Shown here piece by piece: positions 9,192 to 18,608 of a DNA stretch of 64,000 bases. This DNA comes from Streptomyces sp. NBC_00775 (GTDB taxonomy: Bacteria; Actinomycetota; Actinomycetes; Streptomycetales; Streptomycetaceae), in NCBI RefSeq assembly GCF_036347135.1, contig NZ_CP108938.1, positions 7,130,001 through 7,194,000 of the forward strand. Direction: 5' to 3'. A model generated the notes under the pieces. It saw only the letters and a list, made by a program, of their open reading frames with translations, made no database searches and had not been told where the DNA came from. Position 1 is the first letter of the stretch. Each line of letters begins with the position of its first letter. The translations under genes and the position numbers were made by a program.

Positions 9192-10130
9192 GTGAGGGAC
9201 ACACGAGAGAGCCGGCTGCTCCTGGTGCTGCTGATCGCCATCGCGTTCGCACTGATCACGGTGGACATCCGCGGTGGGCAGGACTCACCGGTCGACGGTG
9301 CCCGGCAGGCCGCCGCGACGGTCTTCGGCCCGATCGAGAACGGGGTGTCGTCCGCGGTCGATCCCGTCGGCAACGCGGTCGCGGCGGTCCGTGACTCGGG
9401 CGACCGGCACGACCGCATCGCCCAACTCGAGCACGACAACGTCGCGTTGAAGGCGAAGCTCGGCAGCGACGACCGCAACCGCAGCCGTCTCAAGCAGCTC
9501 GACAAGATGATCAAGGTGGCGGGCGAGGGCCAGTACGGCATCAAGGGTGCCGAGGTCATCGCGATAGGAGCGGCCCAGGGCTTCTCCTGGACCGTCACCA
9601 TCGACGTCGGCGCCAACGACGGCGTCAAGCGCGACATGACGGTGCTGAACGGGGACGGGCTGGTCGGGCGGGTCACCACCGTCGGACCGAACACCGCGAC
9701 CGTACTGCTCGCCAACGACCCGGACTTCACCGTCGGCACGCGGATGGAATCGACCGACGAACTCGGCTTCGCCTCCGGGCAGGGCGACCGCCCGCTGCGG
9801 GTGGAGCTGCTCAACGGCAAGGCGAAGATCAAGAAGGGTGACCGTCTGGTCACCTTCGGCTCGCAGGCCGACAAGCCGTTCGTGCCCGGCGTCCCGGTCG
9901 GTGTCGTGTCCCGTGTCGACCCGTCCGGCGGCGGCCTGACCCGCACGATCTACGTCAAGCCGTTCGTCTCGTTCACCAGGCTCGACATCGTCGGCGTCGT
10001 CGTCGAGGCCCCCAGCGGCGACCCGCGCGACACCGTGCTGCCACCGAAACCCAAGCCGACTCCCACACCGACGGTGACCGTCACGGTCACCCCCTCGGAG
10101 TCCGCGCTCATCGACGACCAGCAGCAGTAG
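9192..10130 (+). CDS. mreC: rod shape-determining protein MreC
   Basis: A 312-residue bitopic membrane protein that scaffolds the elongation/spore wall complex outside the membrane. One N-terminal helix (LLLVLLIAIAFALITVDI) is followed by a coiled coil (about 70-105) and the MreC beta domain (IAIGAAQGFSWTVTIDVG, GLVGRVTTVGPNTATVLL). The C-terminus is a Pro/Thr/Val tail. The GTG at 9192 (VRDTRESRLL) is chosen because it gives the conserved N-terminus; an AAGGAAGG site lies about 14 nt upstream. mreD follows after 15 nt. Confidence 0.95.
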   Translation: MRDTRESRLLLVLLIAIAFALITVDIRGGQDSPVDGARQAAATVFGPIENGVSSAVDPVGNAVAAVRDSGDRHDRIAQLEHDNVALKAKLGSDDRNRSRLKQLDKMIKVAGEGQYGIKGAEVIAIGAAQGFSWTVTIDVGANDGVKRDMTVLNGDGLVGRVTTVGPNTATVLLANDPDFTVGTRMESTDELGFASGQGDRPLRVELLNGKAKIKKGDRLVTFGSQADKPFVPGVPVGVVSRVDPSGGGLTRTIYVKPFVSFTRLDIVGVVVEAPSGDPRDTVLPPKPKPTPTPTVTVTVTPSESALIDDQQQ

Positions 10131-10145
10131 GAGGAGCCGAATCCC

Positions 10146-10817
10146 ATGCGTTTCAACCGGATGCTGCTCTCCGCCACCCTCGTGGTCGTCGCCCTGGTGC
10201 TCCAAGTGAGCGTCCTGGCCCGGCTCCACCTCCCGGGCGCCGTCCCGGACCTGGTGCTCCTGACCGTGCTCGCCCTCGCCATGGTCTACGGCCATGTCAG
10301 CGGCGCCCTCATCGGCTTCGGCGCGGGCCTGCTCGCCGACCTCGCCCCGCCCGCCGACCACGCCGCCGGGCGCTACGCCCTCGTGCTGTGCGTCATCGGC
10401 TACCTCGCGGGCCTGGTGAAGCCGGAGAACGGCCAGCTCAAGTCGGCGACCGGCCCGATGGCTGTGGTCGTCGCCGCCGCGGTCGGCTCCACCCTGCTGT
10501 ACGCCGGTGTCGGCGCCCTCGTCGGCGACACCGCCGCCCGCCATGTCGGCCTCGGCAGCCTGCTGTTCACGGCCGCCCTGTACGACCTGCTGCTCGCGCC
10601 CTTCGTGGTCCCGGGGCTGATGGCCCTGGCCCGGCGCTCCGAGAACAACCCGCTCGGCGAGTCCAGTCCGTCCGCCAAGACGGCCGACGTCTCCTCGCGC
10701 TGGCTGTCGTCCGGCACCGGGCTGCGCATCGGCAGCCAGCGCGGCGGGCTCAGAGTGAAGGCCGCCAAGGCGCGGGTCGCCCGGGCGGGACGCATCAAGG
10801 GGGTCAAGCGGCTGTGA
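10146..10817 (+). CDS. mreD: rod shape-determining protein MreD
   Basis: A 223-residue polytopic membrane protein with five to six helices in the first ~165 residues (LLSATLVVVALVLQVSVL, LVLLTVLALAMVYG, ALIGFGAGLLADLAPP and more). It is the membrane partner of MreC. The last ~50 residues are a basic cytoplasmic tail (KAAKARVARAGRIKGVKRL). The ATG at 10146 has an aggaggag ribosome site. Identification rests on position between mreC and PBP2 and on the hydrophobic pattern. Confidence 0.92.
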   Translation: MRFNRMLLSATLVVVALVLQVSVLARLHLPGAVPDLVLLTVLALAMVYGHVSGALIGFGAGLLADLAPPADHAAGRYALVLCVIGYLAGLVKPENGQLKSATGPMAVVVAAAVGSTLLYAGVGALVGDTAARHVGLGSLLFTAALYDLLLAPFVVPGLMALARRSENNPLGESSPSAKTADVSSRWLSSGTGLRIGSQRGGLRVKAAKARVARAGRIKGVKRL

Positions 10818-10957
10818 GGGCCCTGGGGAGCATCGGGGTGAGAGCACCTCAAGCGTCGCTCGTGTCACGGAAGTTGGCCGACAGCGGGGTCGCCGCGCAC
10901 AGGTTCACCGTGTACTCGTATGTCTCGTACACACACTGAGAGGGGGAGGCAGCAGCA

Positions 10958-13219
10958 GTGACCAACATCCCCGAGACCGGTCGGACCCCACGGGTCCAGA
11001 TCCGACTCATCGTCATCCAGATTCTCGTACTCTCCCTCCTCGGCACCCTTGGCGGACGCCTCTGGTACCTCCAGATCCGCAACGGCGACGAGTACGCCAA
11101 GGAAGCCTCCGGCAACCACGTCCAGCAGGTCGTGCAGCCCGCCGTACGCGGCTCGATCCTCGACGCGCGCGGTGTGCCGATCGCCGACAACGAGACCCGG
11201 CTCGTGGTCTCCGCCTCGCGCACCGACCTGCTGAAGATGAAGGACGACGGCAAGGCGGTCCTGACCAAGCTGGCCGGGGTGCTGGGCATGAAGCCCGAAG
11301 AGGTCATCCAGAAGGTCCGGCTCTGCGACTCCAAGACGCCGCAGCCCTGCTGGAACGGCTCGCCGTACCAGCCGATCCCGATCACCGACGAGGCCACCGC
11401 CAAGCAGGCCCTGCAGATCCGCGAGCGCTCCGAGGACTTCCCCGGCATCACCGCCGAGCCCGAGGCCGTGCGCCGCTACGCCGCCCCCGGCAAGTCCAAC
11501 TCCGCGCAGGTCCTCGGCTACCTCTCGCCCGTCACCGACGACGAGATCACCCAGGCCAAGGACTCCGACTCGCCCTACCTCCGTTCCGACCAGGTCGGCC
11601 GCTCCGGCCTTGAGCGCCAGTACGACAAGGAACTGCGCGGCAAGGCGGGCGTCACCCGCTACGAGGTCGACAACCTCGGCCGCGTCATCGGCAAGGCCAA
11701 GAGCGACGCGGCCGAGTCCGGCGCCAACCTCGTCACCAGCATCGACTCCCGGGTGCAGCGCGTCGCCGAGTACGAGCTGAACCAGGCGATGAAGAAGGCA
11801 CGCCAGCAGTACGACAAGATCACCGGCGAGAACTACAAGGCCGACTCGGGCGCCGTCGTCGTGATGGAGGCCAAGACCGGCCGGATCGTCGCCATGGCGT
11901 CCGAGCCGACGTACGACCCGAACGTCTGGGTCGGCGGCATCTCCGCCAAGGACTACAAGGCCCTCACCGGGAAGAACTCCGACTACCCGCTGCTCAACAG
12001 GGCCATACAGGGTCAGTCCGCACCCGGTTCGACGTTCAAGGTGGTCTCCACGGCCGCCGCCGTCCAGGCCGGCTACGAGTGGGACGGCGGCTACCCCTGC
12101 ACCAGCTCGTACTCCGTCGGCGGCCAGGTCTTCAAGAACTTCGAGGGGGAGAGCTTCGGCCCCATCTCGCTCGGCCGCGCCCTGGAAGTCTCCTGCGACA
12201 CCGTCTTCTACGGCCTCGCCGACAACGAGTGGAAGAAGGACGGCGGCATCAACCCCAAGAAGGGGAAGCCGAAGGACTACTTCTTCAAGACCGCCCACCA
12301 GTTCGGCCTCGGCAAGCAGACCGGCGTCGACCTGCCCAACGAGGTCACCGGCCGTGTCCCGGACCGCCAGTGGAAGGAGAGCTACTGGAAGGCCTACAAG
12401 GACACCTGGTGCAAGACCGGTAAGAAGAACGGCACTTACGTCGAGAAGATCGCGTACGAGAACTGCCTCGAGGGCAACAAGATGCGCGAGGGCGACGAGA
12501 TCAACTACTCCATCGGCCAGGGCGACACCCTCGTCACCCCGGTCCAGGAGGCCATGATCTACGGGGCGATCGCCAACGGCGGCACCCTGCACGCGCCGAC
12601 CATCGGCAAGGCGATCGTCAGCGCCGACGGCAAGACCGTCAAGGAGATCAAGCCCAAGGTCAACGGCAAGCTGCCGGTCAGTAAGTCCACGCTCAAGGGC
12701 ATGGACGAGGCCTTCGCGGGCGTCGTCACCCGCGGTACCGCCGCCTGGAAGTTCGGCGGCTGGCCGCAGGACGAGATCGCGCTGCACGCCAAGACCGGTA
12801 CCGCCGAGGTCTACGGCAAGCAGACCACCTCGTGGCTGGCCACGTACACCAAGGACTACACGATCATCATGACGATCGCCCAGGCCGGTACGGGTTCGGG
12901 CGCCTCCGGTGAGGCCGTGCGCAACATCTACAGCGCGATGTACGGCGTCGGCGAGGACGGCACGATCGACAAGTCGAAGGCGCTGCTGCCCACCCCGGAG
13001 AAGAGCCTGCCGAAGATCCAGAGCGACGGTTCGATCGACGCCCCGGCGATCTCCAAGGACCCGGCCAAGGACGTGCAGGCCAGTGAGTCCCCCTCGCCCG
13101 GGGCCACCGACCAGCAGCTGCCCGCCGGCACGACGGCGTCGCCGACCGAGAGCAACCGCAATACCCGTAGGCGTACGGCCCGCCCGAGGAAACGGCGGGG
13201 GACGAGGATCCTGACATGA
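10958..13219 (+). CDS. mrdA: class B penicillin-binding protein 2 (MrdA/PbpA type)
   Basis: A 753-residue peptidoglycan transpeptidase with one N-terminal membrane helix (IQILVLSLLGTLGGRLWYLQI), a pedestal domain containing RGSILDARGVPIADN, and the penicillin-binding domain. The active-site motifs are all visible: STFK at 358-361, the SxN-equivalent SCD at about 412, and KTG at 612-614. The C-terminal ~70 residues are a Pro/Ser/Thr and Arg-rich tail. The GTG at 10958 follows a gggggagg site. The stop overlaps the rodA start by 4 nt (ATGA), so transpeptidase and SEDS glycosyltransferase are translationally coupled, fitting their 1:1 complex. Clinical PBP2 enzymes are about 630 residues, so this one is long. 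Confidence 0.95.
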   Translation: MTNIPETGRTPRVQIRLIVIQILVLSLLGTLGGRLWYLQIRNGDEYAKEASGNHVQQVVQPAVRGSILDARGVPIADNETRLVVSASRTDLLKMKDDGKAVLTKLAGVLGMKPEEVIQKVRLCDSKTPQPCWNGSPYQPIPITDEATAKQALQIRERSEDFPGITAEPEAVRRYAAPGKSNSAQVLGYLSPVTDDEITQAKDSDSPYLRSDQVGRSGLERQYDKELRGKAGVTRYEVDNLGRVIGKAKSDAAESGANLVTSIDSRVQRVAEYELNQAMKKARQQYDKITGENYKADSGAVVVMEAKTGRIVAMASEPTYDPNVWVGGISAKDYKALTGKNSDYPLLNRAIQGQSAPGSTFKVVSTAAAVQAGYEWDGGYPCTSSYSVGGQVFKNFEGESFGPISLGRALEVSCDTVFYGLADNEWKKDGGINPKKGKPKDYFFKTAHQFGLGKQTGVDLPNEVTGRVPDRQWKESYWKAYKDTWCKTGKKNGTYVEKIAYENCLEGNKMREGDEINYSIGQGDTLVTPVQEAMIYGAIANGGTLHAPTIGKAIVSADGKTVKEIKPKVNGKLPVSKSTLKGMDEAFAGVVTRGTAAWKFGGWPQDEIALHAKTGTAEVYGKQTTSWLATYTKDYTIIMTIAQAGTGSGASGEAVRNIYSAMYGVGEDGTIDKSKALLPTPEKSLPKIQSDGSIDAPAISKDPAKDVQASESPSPGATDQQLPAGTTASPTESNRNTRRRTARPRKRRGTRILT

Positions 13220-14415
13220 CCGGAGCGAACAACTTCTCCGTCTCCGGGTACGGGCCCGAGCGCGCGGGCTGGACACGCCTGTTCGCCCGCGACTCGCTGG
13301 CCCGCCGCCTCGACTGGCCGATACTGCTGTCGGCCATCACGCTCTCGCTGATCGGTTCGGCGCTCGTCTACTCGGCGACCCGCAACCGCACCGAGATCAA
13401 CCAGGGCGACCAGTACTACTTCCTCATCCGCCACCTCATGAACACCGGCATCGGCATCGGCCTGATGATCGGCACGGTCTGGCTCGGCCACCGCACCCTG
13501 CGCACGGCCGTGCCGATCCTGTACGGCCTCTCGGTCTTCCTGATCCTCGCGGTGCTGACCCCGCTCGGCGCGACGGTCAACGGCGCACACGCCTGGATCG
13601 TGATCGGCGGCGGCTTCTCCCTCCAGCCCTCCGAGTTCGTGAAGATCACGATCATCCTGGGCATGGCGATGCTGCTGGCGGCCCGGGTCGACGCGGGCGA
13701 CAAGGCCTACCCCGACCACCGCACGGTGCTGCAGTCCCTCGGTCTCGCCGCCGTCCCGATCATGATCGTCATGCTGATGCCCGACCTCGGCTCGGTCATG
13801 GTCATGGTGATCATCATCCTCGGCGTGCTGCTGGCCTCCGGGGCCTCCAACCGCTGGGTGTTCGGCCTGCTCGGCACCGGCGCGCTGGGCGCGATCGCGA
13901 TCTGGCAGCTCAAGATCCTCGACGAGTACCAGATCAACCGCTTCGCGGCGTTCGCCAACCCCGATCTCGACCCGGCGGGCGTCGGTTACAACACCAACCA
14001 GGCGCGTATCGCCATCGGCTCGGGCGGCCTCTTCGGCACGGGCCTGGGCCACGGCTCGCAGACCACCGGCCAGTTCGTCCCCGAACAACAGACGGACTTC
14101 GTCTTCACGGTCGCGGGCGAGGAGCTGGGCTTCGTGGGTGCGGGGCTGATCCTGGTCCTGCTCGGCGTGGTCCTGTGGCGAGCCTGCCGCATCGCCCGCG
14201 AGACGACCGAGCTCTACGGCACGATCGTCGCCGCCGGCATCATCGCCTGGTTCGCCTTCCAGGCCTTCGAGAACATCGGCATGACCCTGGGCATCATGCC
14301 GGTCGCGGGCCTTCCTCTGCCCTTTGTCTCGTACGGCGGCTCGTCGATGTTCGCGGTGTGGGTGGCGGTGGGGTTGTTGCAGTCGATTCGGGTACAGCGG
14401 CCCATGTCGGCGTAG
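13216..14415 (+). CDS. rodA: SEDS family peptidoglycan glycosyltransferase RodA
   Basis: A 399-residue membrane protein with about ten helices of the SEDS (FtsW/RodA/SpoVE) family, which polymerises lipid II. Visible family landmarks include GATVNGAHAWIVIGGGFSLQPSEFVKI, the large loop with YNTNQARIAIGSGGLFGTGLGHG, the FVPEQQTDFVFTVAGEELG segment, and the final GLPLPFVSYGGSSM. Its tie to the upstream PBP2 by a 4-nt overlap and its place in the mre cluster favour RodA rather than FtsW. In S. coelicolor the gene at this place has been called sfr; the name here is inferred from context. Confidence 0.95.
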   Translation: MTGANNFSVSGYGPERAGWTRLFARDSLARRLDWPILLSAITLSLIGSALVYSATRNRTEINQGDQYYFLIRHLMNTGIGIGLMIGTVWLGHRTLRTAVPILYGLSVFLILAVLTPLGATVNGAHAWIVIGGGFSLQPSEFVKITIILGMAMLLAARVDAGDKAYPDHRTVLQSLGLAAVPIMIVMLMPDLGSVMVMVIIILGVLLASGASNRWVFGLLGTGALGAIAIWQLKILDEYQINRFAAFANPDLDPAGVGYNTNQARIAIGSGGLFGTGLGHGSQTTGQFVPEQQTDFVFTVAGEELGFVGAGLILVLLGVVLWRACRIARETTELYGTIVAAGIIAWFAFQAFENIGMTLGIMPVAGLPLPFVSYGGSSMFAVWVAVGLLQSIRVQRPMSA

Positions 14416-14480
14416 GCCTCCGGCGGTTCGGCGGTTGGGGTGGGGGTTGTTCGTCGGCTGCGGGCCGGTGGGGGCTGGTC

Positions 14481-14856
14481 GCGCAGTTCCCCGCGCCCCT
14501 GAAGGCTCGGGGCTCCGCCCCTTCGGCCCCGTTCGGTTGTGTTTCGGCTGGCGGGCGGTGGGGGTTGGGCGCGCAGTTCCCCGCGCCCCTGAAGGCTCGG
14601 GGCTTCGCCCCTTCGGCCCCGTTCGGTTGTGTGTCGGGTGCGGGTGGGTGGGGGCTGGGCGCGCAGTTCCCCGCGCCCCTAAAAACTGCCGGCCCGCCCC
14701 AGGTGCTTTTAAGGGGCGCGGGGAACTGCGCGACCAGCCCCCACCGGCCCGCAGACGACTGTCTCTTAAGGGGCGCGGGGAACTGCGCAGTCTTTTGGGG
14801 GTCTGGGGGCGGAGCCCCCAGGAACGGATGGGACGGGTAGGGGCGGCGGGGGCGAA
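14481..14856. repeat. compound intergenic repeat with 90-bp tandem units and one 30-bp end (copy B)
   Basis: The 513-bp gap after rodA holds a more complex relative of the element at 4901. The 20-bp module gcgcagttccccgcgcccct occurs three times in direct order at 14481, 14571 and 14661, exactly 90 bp apart. It occurs twice inverted at 14712-14731 and 14769-14788, so strong hairpins can form in several registers. The 90-bp units are near-identical in their second halves as well. The right 30-bp end sequence of copies A and C is present exactly at 14827-14856, but no left end is found. The rest of the gap (14416-14480, 14857-14928) shows no gene. Confidence 0.85.
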
Positions 14857-14928
14857 AACCGGGCGTTGTGGGAGGTCCGTGAGGGTTGGGCACTGCCATC
14901 TGGGGGCTGGTGCCACTAGATTCATGTC

Positions 14929-16479
14929 ATGGCGGACACCAAGCGCGAAATCGAGCGGAAGTACGAGGGTCCCCCGGCCGGCGAAGACGTGAGACTGCCG
15001 GACCTGAGCGGCGTTTCCGGAGTCTCGGGCGTCCTCGACAAGGGCGTGGCCGAGCTGGACGCCACCTACTACGACACGCCCGACCAGCGGCTCGCCGCCG
15101 CCTCGCTCACCCTCCGTCGCCGCACCGGCGGCGCGGACGCGGGCTGGCACCTCAAAATCCCCGTCTCCGAGGGCGTCCGCGACGAGATCCACGCCCCGCT
15201 CTCCGACACCGTGCCCCGCTCCCTGACCGGCCTCGTCCGCTCCCGCGTACGCGACGCCGAACTCGTCCCCCTCGTACGCCTCCTGTCGGCCCGGGACATC
15301 CGCCACCTCGTCGACGCCTCCGGCGCCCTCCTCGCCGAGGTCAGCCTCGACCGCGTCCGCGCCGAACGGCTCAGCGGCGGCGAAGGCACCGCGGAGTGGA
15401 CCGAGATCGAGGTCGAGCTCGCGGACGACGGCGACCCCGCCTTCCTCGACAAGGTGGAGAAGAAGCTCCGCAAGGCGGGCCTGAGCCGCTCCTCCTCGCC
15501 CTCCAAGCTGGCGAGGGCGCTGGGGGAGACGGGACAGACGGGGGAGTCGGGGAAGCGCAAGAAGTCCGCAGCCGCCGCAGCCACCACGGCCCCCGCCGCG
15601 GACGCCCCGGTCACCGCGGGCGACCACGTCCTCGCCTACCTCCGCGCCCAGCGCGACGCGATCGTCGAGCTGGACCCCGCCGTCCGCCGCGACGTCTACG
15701 ACTCCGTGCACAGCATGCGCGTCGCCACCCGCCGCATGCGCAGCGCCTTCCGCTCGTACGCGGGCGTCCTCGACCGCACCGTCACCGACCCGATCGGCGA
15801 CGAACTGAAGTGGCTGGCCGGCGAGCTCGGCGTCGACCGCGACCAGGAAGTGCTCACCGAACGGCTGACGGCGGCGCTCGACAACCTGCCCCGCACCCTG
15901 CTCTCCGGCCCCGTCCGCACCCGCCTGCGTACCTGGTCCCACGCCCGCGGCTCCGGATCGCGACGCCATCTGATCGCCGTACTGGACGGGAAGCGGTACC
16001 TCGCCCTGCTGGCCGCGCTCGACGCGACCGTCTCCGACCCGCCGCTGCTCAAGGCGGCCTCCGGAGACCCGGCGAAGGTGATCGCGAAGGCGGTCCGCAA
16101 GGACTTCAAGAAGGTCTCCGACCTGGTCGGACAGGCCCTTGACCGGCCGCCGGGCGCGGACCGCGACCTGGCGATACACGAGGCCCGCAAGAAGGCCAAG
16201 CGCACCCGGTACTCGGCCGAGACGGCCACCCCCGCCCTCGGCAGGCCCGCCGCCGATCTGGTCAAGTCGATGAAGTCCCTGCAGACCCTGCTCGGCGACC
16301 ACCAGGACAGCGTGATGAGCCGCGAGGCCCTGCGCGACCTCGCAGGTCAGGCGCATGCGGCGGGGGAGAGCGCGTTCACCTACGGGGTGCTGTACGGGCG
16401 CGAGGAGCAGCGGGCGGCGGCGGCCGAGGCGGCGCTGCCGGGGGTCTGGGAGGCGATCGAGGGGCAGGGAGCGGTCTGA
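14929..16479 (+). CDS. CYTH and CHAD domain-containing protein
   Basis: A 516-residue cytoplasmic protein. The N-terminal CYTH (triphosphate tunnel) domain carries the ExExK motif as E7-I-E9-R-K11 and further charged strands (LTLRRRTGG, WHLKIPV, TEIEVEL). A linker of about 25 residues precedes the C-terminal CHAD domain, an alpha-helical bundle with repeated histidines and basic residues (VHSMRVATRRMRSAFRSY, IHEARKKAKRTRYSAE, LQTLLGDHQDSVMSR). CYTH enzymes hydrolyse inorganic triphosphate; CHAD domains bind polyphosphate. Together they suggest a role in polyphosphate handling, which is an inference. The ATG at 14929 is the only start giving the ExExK motif at the N-terminus. It is followed 70 nt later by the radical SAM gene. 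Confidence 0.92.
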   Translation: MADTKREIERKYEGPPAGEDVRLPDLSGVSGVSGVLDKGVAELDATYYDTPDQRLAAASLTLRRRTGGADAGWHLKIPVSEGVRDEIHAPLSDTVPRSLTGLVRSRVRDAELVPLVRLLSARDIRHLVDASGALLAEVSLDRVRAERLSGGEGTAEWTEIEVELADDGDPAFLDKVEKKLRKAGLSRSSSPSKLARALGETGQTGESGKRKKSAAAAATTAPAADAPVTAGDHVLAYLRAQRDAIVELDPAVRRDVYDSVHSMRVATRRMRSAFRSYAGVLDRTVTDPIGDELKWLAGELGVDRDQEVLTERLTAALDNLPRTLLSGPVRTRLRTWSHARGSGSRRHLIAVLDGKRYLALLAALDATVSDPPLLKAASGDPAKVIAKAVRKDFKKVSDLVGQALDRPPGADRDLAIHEARKKAKRTRYSAETATPALGRPAADLVKSMKSLQTLLGDHQDSVMSREALRDLAGQAHAAGESAFTYGVLYGREEQRAAAAEAALPGVWEAIEGQGAV

Positions 16480-16549
16480 CGGTGCGGGGTGTCCCTCCGG
16501 CCGCGTTACGCTAGATGGTCACCCCTGTCAGCTCACGAAGGTTCGCGAG

Positions 16550-18508
16550 ATGTCTGCCGAATCCGCTGTATCGGTCTTCCCGCAGCTCGAAGCTCTGCTC
16601 CCGCATGTGCAGAAGCCGATCCAGTACGTCGGCGGAGAGCTCAACTCCACGGTCAAGCCCTGGGACGCCTGTGACGTCCGCTGGGCGCTGATGTACCCCG
16701 ACGCGTACGAGGTCGGGCTGCCCAACCAGGGCGTCATGATCCTCTACGAGGTACTGAACGAGCGCGAGGGCGTTCTCGCCGAGCGCACGTACAGCGTCTG
16801 GCCGGACCTGGAGGCGCTGATGCGCGAGCACCAGGTCCCTCAGTTCACGGTGGACAGCCACCGCCCGGTGAAGGCCTTCGACGTGTTCGGCCTGTCCTTC
16901 TCCACGGAGCTGGGCTACACGAACATGCTGACCGCCCTGGACCTGGCCGGGATCCCGCTGGAGTCCAAGGACCGCACGCTCGACGACCCGATCGTCCTGG
17001 CCGGCGGCCACGCGGCCTTCAACCCGGAGCCGATCGCCGACTTCATCGACGCGGCGATCATCGGCGACGGCGAGCAGGCCGTCCTCGACATGACCGAGAT
17101 CATCCGCGCCTGGAAGGCGGAGGGCCGGCCGGGAGGCCGCGAAGAGGTCCTCTTCCGGCTGGCGAAGACGGGCAACGTCTACATTCCGGCGTTCTACGAC
17201 GTCGAGTACCTCCCCGACGGCCGTATCGCCCGAGTCGTGCCCAACAAGTCGGGCGTTCCGTGGCGCGTGTCCAAGCACACGGTCATGGACCTCGACGAGT
17301 GGCCGTACCCGAAGCAGCCGCTGGTCCCGCTCGCGGAGACGGTCCACGAGCGCATGTCGGTCGAGATCTTCCGCGGCTGCACCCGCGGCTGCCGCTTCTG
17401 CCAGGCGGGCATGATCACCCGCCCGGTGCGTGAGCGTTCCATCACGGGCATCGGCGACATGGTCGAGAAGGGGCTGAAGGCGACCGGCTTCGAGGAGGTC
17501 GGCCTGCTGTCCCTGTCCTCCGCGGACCACTCGGAGATCGGCGAGATCGCCAAGGGCCTGGCCGACCGGTACGAGGAAGACAAGATCGGCCTCTCGCTGC
17601 CCTCCACCCGCGTGGACGCCTTCAACGTCGACCTGGCGAACGAGCTGACGCGCAACGGCCGCCGCTCGGGCCTGACCTTCGCCCCCGAGGGCGGCAGCGA
17701 GCGCATGCGCAAGGTCATCAACAAGATGGTCTCGGAAGAGGACCTCATCCGGACCGTCTCGACCGCGTACGGCAACGGCTGGCGCCAGGTGAAGCTGTAC
17801 TTCATGTGCGGCCTTCCCACGGAGACGGACGACGACGTCCTGCAGATCGCCGACATGGCGATGAACGTGATCGCCGAGGGCCGCAAGGTCTCCGGCCAGA
17901 ACGACATCCGCTGCACGGTCTCGATCGGCGGCTTCGTCCCCAAGCCCCACACCCCCTTCCAGTGGGCGCCGCAGCTCTCCGCCGAGGAGACGGACGCCCG
18001 CCTGGAGAAGCTCCGCGACAAGATCCGCGGCGACAAGAAGTACGGCCGCTCGATCGGCTTCCGCTACCACGACGGCAAGCCGGGCATCGTCGAGGGCCTG
18101 CTCTCCCGCGGTGACCGCCGCATCGGCTCCGTCATCCGCGCCGTCTACGAGGACGGCGGCCGCTTCGACGGCTGGCGCGAGCACTTCTCGTACGAGCGCT
18201 GGATGCGGTGCGCGGACAAGACGCTCCCCGCGTTCGGCGTGGACGTCGACTGGTACACGACGCGTGAGAAGACGTACGAGGAGGTCCTGCCCTGGGACCA
18301 CCTGGATTCGGGGCTGGACAAGGACTGGCTCTGGGAGGACTGGCAGGACGCCCTCGACGAGACCGAGGTCGAGGACTGCCGCTGGACTCCGTGCTTCGAC
18401 TGCGGTGTCTGCCCGCAGATGGACACTCACATCCAGATCGGCCCGACGGGCAAGAAGCTGCTGCCGTTGACGGTGAACAAGCCGGTGACCAGCGGACACA
18501 GTCACTGA
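16550..18508 (+). CDS. TIGR03960 family B12-binding-domain radical SAM protein
   Basis: A 652-residue enzyme of unknown substrate. The first ~250 residues resemble a B12-binding (Rossmann) region (WALMYPDAYEVGLPNQG, VFGLSFSTELGYTNMLTALDL). The radical SAM core follows, with the iron-sulfur motif CTRGCRFC (C277, C281, C284), then the glycine-rich SAM contacts (GLLSLSSADHSE, FAPEGGSERMR). The C-terminal part ends with a cysteine-containing segment, CRWTPCFDCGVCPQM, that could bind a further cluster. Its partner TIGR03936 (29462) is usually found close by in actinobacteria; here nearly 11 kb separates them. The ATG at 16550 was preferred over open frame further upstream, which overlaps the CHAD gene. 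Confidence 0.93.
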   Translation: MSAESAVSVFPQLEALLPHVQKPIQYVGGELNSTVKPWDACDVRWALMYPDAYEVGLPNQGVMILYEVLNEREGVLAERTYSVWPDLEALMREHQVPQFTVDSHRPVKAFDVFGLSFSTELGYTNMLTALDLAGIPLESKDRTLDDPIVLAGGHAAFNPEPIADFIDAAIIGDGEQAVLDMTEIIRAWKAEGRPGGREEVLFRLAKTGNVYIPAFYDVEYLPDGRIARVVPNKSGVPWRVSKHTVMDLDEWPYPKQPLVPLAETVHERMSVEIFRGCTRGCRFCQAGMITRPVRERSITGIGDMVEKGLKATGFEEVGLLSLSSADHSEIGEIAKGLADRYEEDKIGLSLPSTRVDAFNVDLANELTRNGRRSGLTFAPEGGSERMRKVINKMVSEEDLIRTVSTAYGNGWRQVKLYFMCGLPTETDDDVLQIADMAMNVIAEGRKVSGQNDIRCTVSIGGFVPKPHTPFQWAPQLSAEETDARLEKLRDKIRGDKKYGRSIGFRYHDGKPGIVEGLLSRGDRRIGSVIRAVYEDGGRFDGWREHFSYERWMRCADKTLPAFGVDVDWYTTREKTYEEVLPWDHLDSGLDKDWLWEDWQDALDETEVEDCRWTPCFDCGVCPQMDTHIQIGPTGKKLLPLTVNKPVTSGHSH

Positions 18509-18520
18509 CCTGGCGATTTC

Positions 18521-18552
18521 CCGAGGCCCCTGCCCATCGGCGGGGGCCTCGG
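18521..18552 (+). terminator. terminator after the TIGR03960 gene
   Basis: A 10-bp perfect stem (18521-18530 ccgaggcccc with 18543-18552) with a 12-nt loop, 12 nt after the stop. Confidence 0.65.
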
Positions 18553-18608
18553 CGCATGGGTACCCCGGCCCGGCTGTGTGTGATCTGTGGGGGCTAGGAT
18601 CTGCTGCC

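Noticed and set aside
14481..14856. Possible CRISPR array at the regularly spaced repeats
   Set aside because: The spacing is regular, but the material between modules is itself repeated, there are no unique spacers, and no cas genes are nearby.
12928..16356. Open frame of more than 1100 codons on the minus strand across rodA and the CHAD gene
   Set aside because: It spans two real genes and the repeat element, with low-complexity translation and no ribosome site.
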